Assembly: GCF_037975245.1 (NCBI RefSeq)
Contig: NC_092567.1
Location: 12,188,376-12,252,375 of the forward strand
Reading direction: 5' to 3'
Length of the DNA: 64,000 nucleotides
DNA from: Apostichopus japonicus
Taxonomy: Eukaryota > Echinodermata > Holothuroidea > Aspidochirotida > Stichopodidae
Notes under the pieces: model-generated
What the model was told of the DNA's origin: nothing
Databases searched by the model: none
Seen by the model: only the letters and a program-made list of their open reading frames with translations
In this document: positions 1-13,183 of the stretch, in pieces
Layout: every line of letters begins with the position of its first letter
Position numbering within the stretch: position 1 is the stretch's first letter
Position numbers and translations under genes: made by a program

Positions 1-659
1 CCCTCCCAACTCCCCAACCCGCTCCATCTCCCTCACACCACTCCATCCCCCACCCTCTCCAACTCCCAACCCCCTCCATCAAACCCCTACATCTCCCTCC
101 ATCCCCACCCTCTCCAACTCCCCAACCTGCTCCATCTCCCTCACACCCCTCCATTCCCCACCCTCTCCAACTCCCCAACCCCCTCCATCAAACCCCTACA
201 TCTCCATCAAACCCCTCCATCTCCCTCAAACCCCTCCATCCCCACCCTCTCCAACTCCCCAACCCGCTCCATCTCCCTCACACCACTCCATCCCCCACCC
301 TCTCCAACTCCCCAACCCCTCCCTCAAACCCCTCCATCTCCCTCCATCCCCACCCTCTCCAACTCCCCAACCCGCTCCATCTCCCTCACACCCCTCCATC
401 CCCCTCACACCCCTCCATCCCCCACCCTCTCCAACCTCCCAACCCCTCCCTCAAACCCCTCCATCTCCCTCCATCCCCACCATCCCCAACCCGCTCCATC
501 TCCCTCACACCCCTCCATTCCCCACCATCTCCAACTCCCCAACCCCCTCCATCTCCATCAAACCCCTACATCTCCATCAAACCTCTCCATCTCCATCAAA
601 CCCCTCCATCCCCCACCCTCTCCATCCCCACCCTCTCCATCTCCCCTCTCTTTCTCCAC
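1..659. repeat. C-rich minisatellite array
   Basis: Seen in the sequence: nearly the whole stretch is made of variants of a few short modules such as CCCTCCATCTCCCTC, CACCCTCTCCAACTCCC and ATCAAACCCCTACATC, combined into irregular higher-order units. One strand is almost purely C/T/A with hardly any G. The array runs off the left edge, so its full length is unknown. ORFs in it are by-products of the low-complexity sequence. Confidence 0.85.
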
Positions 660-2286
660 TCCTCTAACAATTTATTATATTATACGTAAAGATAATTATA
701 CAAGTATAAATGAACAACGGAAAACTTTCTGGGAATAATAAACAAGAAAAGAGGAATTAAAGTTCAACAGTAAACACAATAATCAGCATCTCATGAATAA
801 TCATCAACCATATACATAAACATGAGAGGGTTTTATTACATCATTAGCCTTAACTAAGCATCATTGGAATTCATTACATTCTTATTAATTAGGTGTAACA
901 TTACCTTTCAAGCTAATGTTCGGTCCACATAGAGGCGAACATGAATTATGAATGGTTGGGCCTACATCATGGACAGAAGCGAAGTATACAGTCTCTGGCC
1001 TTATACACCATACAAAAGTATGTTAATATATTTATCACTCAGCAGCTTGAGGAAGTATTGTTTATAACACAACCTCCATTCTTTCTATTTATAACGAAGA
1101 CCAACATTGTACTACAGCAGTATTGATAGAATAAAAAATATGACCATATATAGTAATCAAGAAACATGAGGGTGGAATGTGACCAGAAGAGAACATGGAA
1201 CAGAATAAACAGATACATAGAATATGATAATAATATATGTAGGGTTAACAGAAATAAATGGCTAAGATTCAACGCATAAGAATTCTCTTAAGTTTGTAAA
1301 GTGATGCCGGTCTGGTGTATGGCAAGCATCAGAGAGCTTCAGTTACAATATTATTTAAGGAACATTTCACAAGAGTAATACAGTGGATTGGACAGCAACT
1401 GAACAGGTTCTGCTACCCCTCTCTCTCTCTCTCCACACTGAAAACATAACATAAGTTAATGTAAGAACATGGCACAACAATATTGTTGACTGACCACAGC
1501 TTACTTTAAGTTGTGGACAGCAATTAGAATCCTTAGATAGACGTATGGCAACATATATTTATTTATTAGAAATGATAGCAAATTTAAAGCTATGGGTATC
1601 CGATGACTGTCAAATTGCTGCCTACTCTACACAATGTTTCTCACATATGAACTCACTACATGTATAACACAGTTCTATGTAACTGATTGATCTCAACAAG
1701 AGTATTTCATTTTTGAAATTTGGAATTCAGCATTCAACAATTTAGTCCTGGGTACCCAACAAACTGTGACTTTCTATGTACCTGCATGGTAACTCAACAT
1801 GCTGATAATAAGTTGGGGTTGATATGTTACAGCATGCCAGAAAATCTTAGGAGTAACCCACAGGTGGCAATGCACATATAACTTCAAAGACTTGATACTT
1901 CATAGTTTCTCAATTTCAAACACATCCCTAATCAGACCAAGGTACATACTACAAAAACTTAGCTTGCTTGGAATGTAGGCAATCTTTATTTTCTACAGAA
2001 GTAGAAGTTTTCTTATGAACTGTTAATTTAGGTATCTATTAGTAGCTGTCCCCACTTTAGAGAAATCTTCAATCCACCACTGCATACTACAATATAGTAG
2101 TTATGTTTAGTCAAGTTTGTTAGCTCTACACAATTAAACAAGTGGAATCTTAGAAATGTCATTTGATGTTATTTATAGTGCTAATTAGGCAAGCTGTCTT
2201 CACCTACATATAGCATGTAGATTTCATCAAAGGAGCCCAACACTGCCCATTACCATTTCACAAACTGACTGTTGAGAAGTAGTATG
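660..2286. other. Unassigned AT-rich stretch
   Basis: No recognisable gene, RNA or transposon end seen. It holds a short (CT)n tract near 1420-1435. The only ORFs are short and AT-driven. Confidence 0.5.
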
Positions 2287-2291
2287 TAAAG

Positions 2292-3968
2292 CAGGTGCGT
2301 ATCCAGGGGGGGCGTTGGGGGCGCGCGCCCCCCGGGTAAGGAAAAGAGGAGAGAAAAAAAAGAGAAGAAAAAAGGGAAAAAAGAGGGGAAAAAAAGAAAA
2401 GGAGGAGAGAAAGGAAGGGAAAAGAAAAAATAGAGAAAAAATAGAGAAAAAGAAGAAAAGGAGGGAGTAAAAGAGAGCCAAGACCTCGGGAAGAGAAAGG
2501 GGAACAGTCATAGTTAAAGCGCTGATCCTTATTATATACACAGGGTAGCCAGTGACAGATCAAGGATTACGGAGGGGGTGTGCGCCTCACCCTACCCCTT
2601 ACACCTACAACTCCATTTTTAACGTTTCCATTTTTCCTCTCTCACTAATGTATCTATATAAATACTATATATGGTCTATCATAACTCGTGTGTGTGTGTA
2701 TGGACGCCTTAAACAATTGTATAAATTGTAGTACAATTGTGCTATATGGAACCAACTGTGGCTGGTCTTGAACTCGACCGCGTCGTCGGGGAACATGACG
2801 CATTTCGGGAAGGGGGCGACCGCCCCCCCCCCCCGTGCAAATTTTCTTTATGACATCGCTAGTAATTTCAAAATAGACAATGCTTAGATGCAACTTACAA
2901 GGCCTGAGAAGTGTCATTTCCAGTGATCTGGGAGGCATTTTCGGCCAAAATTTTTCTTGTACGCTTCGCGCCAACCCATGGTGGCGCTTCGCTTAGATAG
3001 TTTGCCTACAGGCTTCGCCCCTCCCTTGGCAATTACTCGCTACACGCCTGTTCGAATTTGTAAAGCAAAGAGCAGATATAAGATCATATCAGTGAGCATT
3101 GAAATGCATGTTCCACGATGAACAGCCTCAAAAAACTGTTTATGTGTGTAGTCAAAGGCGTAGGAGCCAAATTGGATTTGGGGCTGTAACGACTTGCCCG
3201 AAAAAAAGCCGAAATTTTTCGCGCGCTAAGCGCGCGTTCAACATATCGATGCCAATATCAGCCCCCGCCTCCTACGGGACCTACGCCTATGTGTGTAGTG
3301 TTCGGTGTCGATATACCTGATATCGGAAATATCTGCTATATTTCATTTCCGAAACCAAGTTTTATAATAGCCATTATCAGAGGTTGCAATATTTCTACAC
3401 CAAGAAATTAACTGTGTCGGAATTTTCCAAAATTTCCTCACCAACATTCTGCATCATACTTTCTTCTACTCGTGCAATTTTCACCTGTCTATTAGGGGTT
3501 CAAGGAGGTTTTTCTATATTGCTTGTCCATAGATTGAATTTTCTGCAACATCATGGGTATGTTTTGAAGTGATTTTTATTCACGAGAAATCTGAATTTTC
3601 AAATTCTCAACAAATAATCGGCTTAAAACCTTGAAAAGTGGGGCTTTCGGATATTGTGGGCGGTGACGTAGAATCACCTACAAAAGCAATGATCCATAGG
3701 ACATGCAATGAGGTCGAACATGATGTGTGACTGGTTACAATCTTCAAAAAGGTAATGGATGGAAAAAAACTTTTGGGATATACTTGGTTCTCAGGCAAAA
3801 GTGTACATCTGGTTGCTCATTTTCAAGCCCGAGAAGTGCCATTTCCGGTGATCTGGGGGGGTATCAAAACCATAAATTTTCTTGTACGCTCCGCGCCAAC
3901 CGATGGTGGCGCTCCGCTTAGATGGTAATTCGCGCCCCCCGGGTTAGAAAATCCTGGATACGCGCCTG
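2292..3968. mobile_element. Non-autonomous DNA transposon, copy A (5-bp TSD)
   Basis: Seen: the left end CAGGTGCGTATCCAGG and the right end CCTGGATACGCGCCTG are inverted repeats of each other. The element is flanked by the 5-bp direct repeat TAAAG (2287-2291 and 3969-3973). Inside are a G-run, a purine-rich tract (about 2335-2490) and two sub-modules also found in other copies: one near 2815-3052 ending ACTCGCTACACGCCTGTTC, and a short inverted-end module near 3150-3292 (GGCGTAGGAGCC to GGGACCTACGCC). It matches copy B (20645-22474) in the opposite orientation but lacks about 300 bp of that inner module. The TIR style and 5-bp duplication fit hAT-like elements with short duplications; that assignment is inferred. 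No transposase is present. Confidence 0.85.
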
Positions 3969-3973
3969 TAAAG

Positions 3974-5354
3974 TCTCACCAGACTCACATCCAAAAAGGA
4001 AGTTATGTCAGCAGTGATGTGTTCCTACTTGACTTTTTCTTTCACTTTCTTGGAGGAAATGCACAGAAGAAATGTTGAAAACCGTATCACCTGGAGGTTA
4101 AAGAGAAAATACACAATAACTCAACTTTCCATTCACTAGATTTATCAAGGTGAAAATTCATCAGGTCTGTGATCATTTTTGTAACATACATCAACGTCTT
4201 CCCTTGTGTCTTATTAATAAGTATATATGAATAGTATAGAGCTGTAATCTCAGGGCAGCAAATATATTGTTTTTAGGAATATGTTTTGCATCTGATGTAA
4301 GCAATTACAACACTTGTAGTGGTAACTGATCAACTCCATGTTACCTCCCAAGAATTGTGTAGCCCCCCACCCCCCCTCCCCCCCCCCCGATAAAAGACAT
4401 CTTTTGACAATTGCTGGAAATTTTCTACCAGATTTGTGAGCTATCTTCCATAATATTGCAACAGAAAATAAATGTAGAAAGCACATGTGCTGGAGTTTCC
4501 TGGAATTATCTCTTAAATGGCCAGTATTATAACTGGAGTGCAAATAATGTACATCTTAAACAGAACACATTACGAGAATCCTTCAACACTGTTGACCAAT
4601 GGCTAAGAATGGAATTCTGAATTACTCTGATTTTTACTCTGAGGACATGCATATGGTCCAGACGGTTCATGCATGTTTTTTTATTACTGACTGAAAACAA
4701 CATATCCACACATTACAGTAAACCCACTAAAGACTTCCATTTGTAATCCCTTAGTATATAGCTCATTGACAAATGACATAAAACCTAGATTATCTTCAGA
4801 TTTAAATTTGACATCAATTTTATTGGGTTTTAGATGTACTGAGAGGGGAAGGGTAGGAAAGGTTAGGATGGAAACAGAGATTTTATGGTTCCTGTTAGTC
4901 ATTCTACATGGTTCTAACTTACTGTGGGTATTGTTCTAACTTAGTGTGTGTATGGGTCTCACTTTGTGTGCGGTGACTCTATTTAATTGTTAGGGCACAT
5001 GCACTTATGAATTAAATTGATTGTTTATGAGCCTGCCATACATTTTACTGGATATTATTTGCGGCAATTAGGCTGACAATCCAGAGGAGTCTGGCTGCGC
5101 TGTTAAGACTGATTACTACCATTACCTGCCACCCAACACTATGACACACTGATAAATTAGAAGGGATCAAGTCATCTGAATATTTTGTTCCTTAATTTAT
5201 GATGGCTACACAAAACAAAAAATGGACCCAGTATACTAAACACATACACCTCTTTGTGTACTTTTACACAATAGTAAGCAATACAATGTATGACATGTAT
5301 TGCCTAATATATGGTGTATGTATGTTAGACTGAAGCCGTTATCTTCTTCCCTAG
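3974..5354. other. Unassigned stretch upstream of a candidate exon
   Basis: AT-rich, with a mixed C-run at 4367-4388 and an imperfect direct repeat of TTCTAACTTA near 4912-4942. No gene recognised; short ORFs on both strands look incidental. It may be intron of the plus-strand gene whose exons follow. Confidence 0.4.
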
Positions 5355-5418
5355 GCCCTTAGGGAGTTTGCTGATCAAGCAAGATTCAAAACAATTACTG
5401 TTCCACCAGGATTAGGCA
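5355..5418 (+). CDS. Candidate exon of unknown multi-exon gene (exon a)
   Basis: Preceded by a pyrimidine-rich acceptor (TCTTCTTCCCTAG) and followed by GTAACA as a possible donor. In the frame set by the acceptor it encodes 21 residues beginning ALREFADQARFKT and then one base of a split codon. The next plus-strand candidate exon, at 7867, starts with exactly two leftover bases, so the phases join to make a Thr codon. The composition (charged and hydrophobic mix, no low complexity) is protein-like, unlike the surrounding DNA. I do not recognise the family. The donor is weak, and a second frame of the exon stays open until GATTAG, so this call rests mainly on phase agreement. Confidence 0.5.
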
Positions 5419-7866
5419 GTAACAAAATCATTTTCTACTTCAGAATCAAATCTAATTATAACTACAACCCAGCATATCAGTCCTGCTATACACTAATTAT
5501 ACACTAATCATTATCATCAGCATATTGTAAGCCATTCTGTGCAAGATCCACATCATGTGACCCCCAAAGATCGTCTCAAGAAAGATTAATCCACATTTAC
5601 CTAATGAGGAGATAAAGACAAAGACAATAAGAATCATATCTGAACTAGATGTTTTAATGCAAACGATAAAATCCCTTCTTTTTGAGTTTGCCTTTTTAAT
5701 ATTTACTCAACAGTTATTCCATTGCTCACAGATATACAAGCTTATGCTAAAATGACTCAATAATTGCAAGTTCATTCATTTTATTGCAAGGCGCTTTTAT
5801 TTTAAAGTTGAATAATTTTTGGAAATTTATCCATAAAGAAAACAAAAGGCAAAACTTGGTAACATGTTTGCAATCCTATGGTTTAGACTAATTTGGTCAG
5901 CACACTTTCTAATTGACCACTTTTAACGTTGTTTGGTGCAGCAGGCCAATAAAGTTGTTCCCAAATTTCTAACTCTATTACTTTGAAGTCAAGCAAAGTT
6001 AGGCAATATTACTGGTCTAGATTGTTTTTTTTTCAAACTATCTGTATACCAGTGTGAAGCAAAGGCTGCTCTATTACATAAATGTTAGTGTTTTTGCTTT
6101 CACAACTTTCCCAGTAACTTAATTTCCAACTTTGCCAATATGCAGCAACATGATGCACCCCCCCACCCCCCACCCAAACACACTCTTATAACAGAAAAAC
6201 TGAATTACACAATAACTTTAAGAACAGAAACATAATACAAATGCATTAAAGATTTCAGATGACATAACATGCTGAATCCTAAAAGAACTTGTCATATTGT
6301 GTTGTAAGATCTTCTGTGATAGAATCGTAAACTTGCTAGTCATAGTGCAATACTCAATACCTATCATCTCCTTGACAACTATTTAATATGATGGGATAGG
6401 TGGACCTTGCCATAAATTACATAATATCCACTCAACCTGGAGACGTGACAATAGAAAGCCTTCATTAGCATTATATGCTCACACAGGAATGAAACTGTTA
6501 CATTATGAAACAATGTGTGTCTAATGACCATTAAAATTGGTCAGATTTGAAAGATTAGAGATGTCCTTGGCATCAGAATTTTATCCTCTTGAAAACTACA
6601 ATTATGGTACAATTTGTAGAGATGATGCTACAATTAGGGAAGCACTGAACAAAAGAGGTCTCACAGAATCCCTAAGACACAACTTTTAGCAGTGTTCTAA
6701 CTAGATTGTTCATATTTTAGGTCTTGTTTTGCAGTGATTGGGGGTTGGGGGGGTCCTGGATGATAGACTTTTCGGTGGGGAAATTTCCCTTGAGGGATCA
6801 TCTGATATGTCATGGAGTAAATATATCCAATAAAAAACTTGCATTCTCATGGAGGAGGGGGATGGGTGGGAGAGGTAAGAATCAGGTGTTGGGCCATACA
6901 ATCATTACCCTGCTGATGTACACTGTACATATTTCTTCCAAGAGCTGTTATCCGGAATTGAAACTGGTAAATACCTAAACAGGCTGATTTCAGGACTGAA
7001 TAATTCCAGTTTACCTGATGATGAGAAAAAACAAAATGCATTTGGTCATCAGTTATAATGTTATTATTTATGTAAATTGACATCACCCGGTCTGCAAGTA
7101 GCTTCATTCTATCATGTAACATTGTCAAACACAGAACACAGCTATTATAAACATACAGTATGGTACTGTAGTTTCAAAATAAATCACTCAGTTATTATTA
7201 TAATAACAATGTAAAGAAACTAAAGCAACTAGAATACAAATCTATAGACTGTACATGATGAGTTCAAGGTCTCATAATGCTTCCTAAAGTGTATACAGCT
7301 CACTTGGAATATAAAGAAGCATTAATTTAAAATTGAGACAAGCATTGAATCTTCAATACAAACTTTAAGCAATACCACTAGCAATCCAGACTGTTTTATT
7401 TTCAATTGAGAAACAAAAGTAATAACAATGCAACCCTGAAAATAGATGGAGCCTGAAGAAAACATGATGACCGTTTCGGTCACATAATTTAGGAACCATT
7501 GGTTCACTGTACTGTCTAGAGGTTGATGAATTTGTAGAATTTATGAAATGCTGACATTGTACTATAATTGATTGAGTTAAAGTACATATTTTTCTATCTG
7601 CAGACTTTGACATATACTGTTATTTCATAACATGTTGTTCGGTGCAGTCCTGTTGTGAGAGGGTGAGGGTTGGGTGGAGGATACAGTTGTACGTCAGCTA
7701 CTGTAGGTGCCCAGTGAAATATGTGATAAAGAATGATATACTTTTAACTTTGGATAAACAAAGACTTAAAAAAAGTGGATCTGGTGACACAACTGTGCAT
7801 GGAACTGTGCCTGGCTCTCTATGTTACTGGTTTTGTGTACACCTTACTTGAATAATGCTTCTTTAG
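5419..7866 (+). other. Putative intron between exons a and b
   Basis: AT-rich, with no further exon found. It contains a C-run near 6160-6170 and G-rich patches near 6740-6770 and 6850-6875. Confidence 0.4.
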
Positions 7867-7982
7867 CCTCACAAGATGTGATTGTGAATCTTAGAACTGG
7901 TGTGCGACAGTTTATCAGGAGTTTGGCTAAAAATAACAACGAAGAAAAGGAGATCTACAAACCCAACAATAATCTTCAGCTG
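7867..7982 (+). CDS. Candidate exon of unknown multi-exon gene (exon b)
   Basis: Bounded by CTTCTTTAG and a GTATGA donor. It is 116 nt: two bases completing the split codon from exon a, then 38 codons ending in phase 0. The peptide includes VNLRTGVRQFIRSLAKN and ends YKPNNNLQL, a balanced soluble-protein composition with a basic amphipathic stretch. The next exon (8796) starts in phase 0, so the join is consistent. The minus strand is also open here but gives a less protein-like product without good splice sites. I cannot name the family. Confidence 0.6.
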
Positions 7983-8795
7983 GTATGATAGACATCTTTG
8001 AGATGAATATCAAAGGTGGAGTTGATTTGCATTTTTCTGTCCAATTTTATAGTTCAAATCATATTTCCAATATTTAAGCAAATGCTAAAAACAGTAATCT
8101 CTACTGTACTACAGTCAATAAATATCATAACAAACATAACACATTAAATTTCAAGATTATATCCATAGTTGTGTGACATATGTGTGACATACCTAAATTA
8201 ATCAAGGTGTTCTTGTTTTGTTTGATGGAGTGTTCATTACAGCAATACAGACTTAGTTGACTTCTTTATATCTAAAATGGTATTTCAAGTTTTTTTATTT
8301 TAATCTGAAGAAAATAAGTACCTCAACAGAAGACATATTTGTAGGAAACCCAAGCTACTTTCTAACAGAACCAACAAGTTGTCTTCCAGTCTTACCATTC
8401 TAGAAGTGTCAGGAGTTCTAGAAGACTTTATTCATATGAGTCTAGAAGGCAAGTTTTATTTCAGTTTGGCAAATGGTAAAATGTACCAGAGGGTGTTGAG
8501 GTAGCTATTGTGTCATACTGTAGCAAGGTCATTACAAACATACCAAGTACTGGATTAATCCAGCAAGAATCCGATCGTTTTAATGTCCTTACTAGGGCGT
8601 AATCCTGTCAGTTGTATTTTGAGAAGATGAGTTAAAACTTTATATACATTATTTTAGTGAGAGTGAATGGGGATAAAAGAGTATTCCTCGATCTGCGACG
8701 CTATCCATAAAATCTACCACACATCTTTGAAACGTTATTAATACTGTTCAACACTTACCATTAATGTGATTACCATCACATGGAGGAAATATCAG
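7983..8795 (+). other. Putative intron between exons b and c
   Basis: AT-rich, bounded by GTATGA and ATATCAG. No other feature seen. Confidence 0.4.
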
Positions 8796-8855
8796 ATGAT
8801 GAACCATTCATTGTCCTTGTCAGCACAGTATGAACGTGACTTCCATCGACAACTG
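8796..8855 (+). CDS. Candidate exon of unknown multi-exon gene (exon c)
   Basis: A 60-nt, exactly 20-codon exon between acceptor ATATCAG and donor GTAACT, entering and leaving in phase 0. The peptide starts MMNHSLSLSAQY and ends ERDFHRQL. It joins in frame to exon b. No domain is recognisable from so short a piece. The two flanking splice sites and the phase match are the support. Confidence 0.6.
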
Positions 8856-9850
8856 GTAACTACAGGTAGAATAGGTGATCCCCTAATAGCTCGCTTCATA
8901 TTTAACCTAATGAAGAGAAAAGAAAGTGATGTGAATGAGATTTGAGTCCTAATTATAGGAGACATTGAGAATGTCAATCAGCAATAGATACGTGAGTCTC
9001 TGGCTAACTACCCTGCATACATGAACAATCACAGAGAAAAAAATACAGAAGGAAAGTACACTTCAGTTTCCAATAACCAGGTATTAAGTGTAAAAACAAT
9101 TAGCCAGTTAAGCATCAAACTTGAACCGGATTGTCCGTTGTTTAGTGGAAGTGGCATATAAAGGTGTGGTGCAGTGATATAAATGAGCTCCCAAAGGAGA
9201 GTCCAACCTCACACAAACCCAACCATGCATGGTTTGGGCCTGACTGAGAAATGTGTGAGATTTCGCACCACTCTTTCGTATTGAGGACAGAATGTCTTTT
9301 GAATTTCCACTCATTAGGAGATAATTGTATCTAATTTAGTGTGTCAGCTTTGGTGGATGTGTTTTCATATCATTTTTCTTTATTTAATGGCACCAAGCCT
9401 CTGGAGATTGCACTGGCTACATTGACCTAGTTACACCACTCTCCGGGGGGGGGGGTCTCTTTCTAGATTTTAGATCACCAAAGGTTTATAAAGTACCCTG
9501 TTCAGCTGGTCAATAGCTACAATATGGTTAGTTCTTTCTTTGGCAGATGAAGACACTTGTAGCCTCAAAATTTTGAGTTAAAAAGTTTTGAGATGAAAAT
9601 GTCAAAATTTTGACTTTTGAGGTCAAAATCTTGAGATAAAAATTCCAAATATTGAGAAAGCAAATTCAAAATTTTGAAATTTGGGGTCACTTGTTTTTTT
9701 TTCTTAAGCCGCCGTACTAAGTCGGTGATGTTAGATCAGTTTAGAGACCAATTAGATTTCTTAAAACCAACTGCAGTGACTGGCTCAGCAATGTTTAAAA
9801 ATTAAACAAGCATAAGTGACAATTCTTTATTCACAGCTGTACATTCTCAG
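8856..9850 (+). other. Putative intron, includes short AAAATTTTGA repeat zone
   Basis: No coding signal. A G-run of 11 lies at 9445-9455. The segment 9568-9690 is a repeat described separately. Confidence 0.4.
9568..9690. repeat. Degenerate TCAAAATTTTGA-type repeats
   Basis: At least six variants of AAAATTTTGA or TCAAAATNTTGA occur in about 120 bp, many of them quasi-palindromic. A related motif density occurs at 17710-18050. It looks like a locally amplified low-complexity repeat; no element boundary is visible. Confidence 0.55.
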
Positions 9851-9904
9851 ATTAGGAAGTATATCCAATTGTGTTCTCTGTTTATAGTGGCTGGACTAAC
9901 AAGG
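9851..9904 (+). CDS. Possible exon of unknown multi-exon gene (exon d)
   Basis: Follows acceptor ACATTCTCAG and runs 54 nt (18 codons, IRKYIQLCSLFIVAGLTR) to a GTACTA donor. It would continue exon c in phase 0. The donor is poor and the peptide is hydrophobic, so this is only a possibility. No later exon could be placed with confidence before 23 kb. Confidence 0.35.
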
Positions 9905-11014
9905 GTACTACAAAGCTCTCCAAATCTTCAGTATTTTCACATAGTTTCTGGAATCTGCATTTTGAGCACATGAGGACATGTCAGTAATAGAAATACTTAA
10001 TCTGATTTTACTCTGTATATCTGAACCCTAGCCGGGTGCTGGGGGCTTCAGAAGAGCTCTGTAACATATCTTCTACTTCATATCCTCTTGTACTAAGTAT
10101 TAAGCATGTAAAAACATGTTAGAGAGAAAAATTTAATTTCTATGAAGTATAAATCTAAGCCCTGGTGGGAGTCCCTGGGGACTTTAGCTGAGGCATTCTA
10201 ACTTTTCAGATATTTAATGTTCTCTGATAGTGATTTTGCAGCCCAAGTTGAGCCTATGGGGGAGGGGGGAGGGGCAAGTGCTCGCCACCCTAATGGATAC
10301 CAGTGCTTGTATTTGTTTGAATGCCCTCTAAATGTGTTTATTTTAAACAGCCTAACGAAAATATTTAGCTAAAAAGGCCTCCTAGATTGTTGGAAATGAC
10401 ACTTCCCAGGTCTTGTAAACTGCTCTAAAGTTTTCTCAACATCCTTTATTTTGAGATCCCATGTCATGATATGGTCATCAAATAGTTTAGTGAAATAGAA
10501 GGGGAAAAAACAGTCTGGTAAGTTACTTTGAAATATCATGACATATCTTTTGTGACTTTGACACCGGCATTGACATTTTTCGACAAATCTACAAAATGCG
10601 CGTGGAAAATAAGGAAAGATTGACTGGGCTTTCAGGCAAGTAACATGCTGAAATGGACCAAACTATATGTCAAACTGACATCATAGATTGCGTCTGAAAT
10701 ATTATTAGGGTGATAAACTGATTGGTCGGTAGTTCTCAGCGATAGAAACTTTGTTATTTTAGTGGTTTTAAAAGAGCGTCAGGGTACGTCCGAGAAGTGA
10801 AAACTCGATTGAAAATGTAATGTTAGTATCGAGGCAATGATGCGAGCAATGATGTGAGAAACCTGTATGATGTCAGCATTTTTTACCTTTTAACATAATC
10901 TTTGGCATTCCAGTACCTGGAAACCACCTTTCTATAAGGGTATTTAGCTCACTAGCTTGTGTGATCAGTTAATGCGCACTGGTTGCATGATCCTGATTGG
11001 CTGTTTGTATTATT
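9905..11014. other. Unassigned stretch
   Basis: No gene seen. A fragment at about 10390-10425 (GGAAATGACACTTCCCAGG) matches the inside of the short transposon family at 11015 and 18251, so an old truncated copy sits here. A G-rich patch lies at 10258-10274. Confidence 0.45.
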
Positions 11015-11316
11015 CAGGCGCGTAGCGAGGAATTTGCCATGGGAGGGCGAACCTGTAGGCAAATTATCAGAGACGTAGATTCAGCATTGGAACTATCTAA
11101 GCATAGCGCCACCATGGGTTGGTGCGAAGCGTACAAGAAAATTTTGGCCGAAAATGTCTCCCAGATGGCTGTAAATGGCACTTCCCAGGCCTTGCAAGTT
11201 GCATCTAAGCATTTTCTCATTTGAAATTACCAGCAATATCATAAAAATGTACAAAAAAATATGCTCAAGGGTGGGGGGGGGGGTCGCCCCTTCGCCACTG
11301 TTGCTAGCGGTAGCCA
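11015..11316. mobile_element. Short hAT-like MITE, degenerate right end
   Basis: Starts CAGGCGCGTAGCGAGG and continues with modules shared with 18251-18531 and with the inside of copies A and B: CTGTAGGCAAA, AGCGCCACCATGGG, GCGAAGCGTACAAG, CCAGATGGCTG and CTTCCCAGGCCTTG. It ends in a G-run followed by TCGCCCC. The right terminal repeat is not recognisable (TAGCGGTAGCC is the closest), so the end is approximate and no target duplication can be given. An ORF of about 75 codons inside is incidental. Confidence 0.7.
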
Positions 11317-13183
11317 GCAGTTTTGGTGTATAAAGTCACAGCAACCAGATTACTTCATTCTTACCATTCCTATGGAACTCTGTGCCTCTAAAAGTGTAGG
11401 GTACTGAAAGAAGCTTGATAGGTTCATAGGTCCTGATCTCCTATATACAGTAGTCTCCATATTCATATACACTAGAGGGTTTCTTACTACGGTTGAATTA
11501 TTACATCATGGAGCCATTCGAGCCTCAGTGACTTCTAAATCAAAAGGAAAACACTAACATGAAATCAAGTTAGTTATTCAGATATTTCAGAAGACTTCAG
11601 AAACAAAAGGATATTCACAACAAAGAAAAACCCTGGTAGCAGTTCCACTTTGATCCAATCATTGATCTTTTTAATTTAGTGAATATACAGCATTACAGTG
11701 TTTGGTTTCTGAAGCTTTTTGAAAGTTCTTAGGAACTTTTGCATTCAGATAGCAATGTGACACTACAGCAGTCTTTGTGGGCAATCAACTTTACATGCTA
11801 GCTATAAAGACCCCTACACTTTTAGTAAGTAAATTATGTAAAGTGCATATATTTGATTTGTGATATTGAAGCTAAAGATACGTCAATAGGAACTGAGCAT
11901 TACCAGCAAAAACCCTGGAAATTCTGGATATGTTCCAATAATGGGTTTTCTTGGACCAGTATGGGTGGTGTAAAGAACTGCAGTATTTTGGGTGACACAT
12001 TCTACAATAATACATGTATATGATATGGAATATTGAATCTCAATCTCTGGAAAACATTGCCCTTCATTTGACCTTTACTCACTGGCAGGTTAGCACTTAA
12101 ATCTACAATATCCCAGGAGAGGAAACAACTCCAGGGTACTTTAAGAATAGGTTTTTATGACTTAATTTGGCTAAAACCTTTCAGACAGTTGGATGATCTC
12201 GCAAATGTAGAACACTTCTTAAACGAATAAAATGATCAAATTATTTGAAGGAGGAAAACCTCCCCTTCAACTTGTAACCAACTATAACAGGCAAGCACCA
12301 TACTTCAGCTAGTCCTACATTGTGCTGAGTATAGGTCACGCTTTATGATATTGCATGCTATTGAATATTATAACTAAAATCATTAGACTAGGCCTAAATT
12401 AGGCTGCACTTAGGTTATATGACTAGAGAAGACCTTAGAAGCCATAACGTTGAACGTTATGATGGCCTGTGAGCCAATCCTTGTACGTGCACAGCCTAAC
12501 GCTATGAAAGGAACTCAACTGATACGTGGGATTTCTTCTTTGACAATTGTAATATGCTGTACTCCGTCTGTTTCTTTCAGTATCATGTTCACCATCTGGA
12601 ATATGTTGCAATATCTTCATATTTAAGCCTGTACTGTAGCTTCGGGGAATCACGTCAAACAAACAGGGAAGTGCAACCATTCAACCGTTCTCCAAACGCT
12701 GTTTACACTGTGGCGTTTGTTTGTTTAGATTTTGAAAATGAGACTTGTTAAAGTCGTTTTTCATGCCTACGAGGGAAATTCCCCTATTTTTCAGATAAAT
12801 GGTCAATCTTCCAATTGAAATAATAGCAATTTACCACAAAATGGCAAATTCCTTAGATCTAATAAGTGAGGACTTCAACAATATGCTGCAAACTGTCATT
12901 TTATCATTTGCACCTTGACATTTGTCTGCTAAAGTTGTGTTCATAGAATCCTGTACAGCAGCTTGAAAGTGCCATCAAGACAGCAAGATAAACATGTCTT
13001 AGATATTTTTTCAGCCTGGATAGGCTATTGTTTAACTACAAGCTTGGAAAATGGTCAATACTTTAACATTTCTAAAATCTTTTGAAATGACGAGACGAAA
13101 GCATTTGGCTATTTCAACATTAATCAGAAAATTTCCAAATTATACACTAGGATATGGAATTCGGAGGGGGGGGGGGCGCGATG
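11317..13183. other. Unassigned stretch
   Basis: AT-rich, no transposon end recognised. The segment 12540-12750 is open on both strands (65 and 81 codons) and has an acceptor-like TTTCTTTCAG before 12578. Neither strand gives a convincing exon with two good splice sites, so no gene is called. Confidence 0.4.

Noticed and set aside
226-408. Gly/Trp-rich ORF
   Set aside because: By-product of the C-rich minisatellite.
2227-2563. Minus-strand ORFs rich in Phe, Leu and Ser
   Set aside because: They are translations of the purine-rich tract of copy A; the same artefact occurs at 22235-22486.
4684-4902. 72-codon minus-strand ORF with a fairly protein-like sequence
   Set aside because: No splice support, no homologue recognised; could be chance.
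12435-12751. Overlapping ORFs of 81 (minus) and 65 (plus) codons
   Set aside because: Possible exon on either strand, but neither has a good pair of splice sites or recognisable content.
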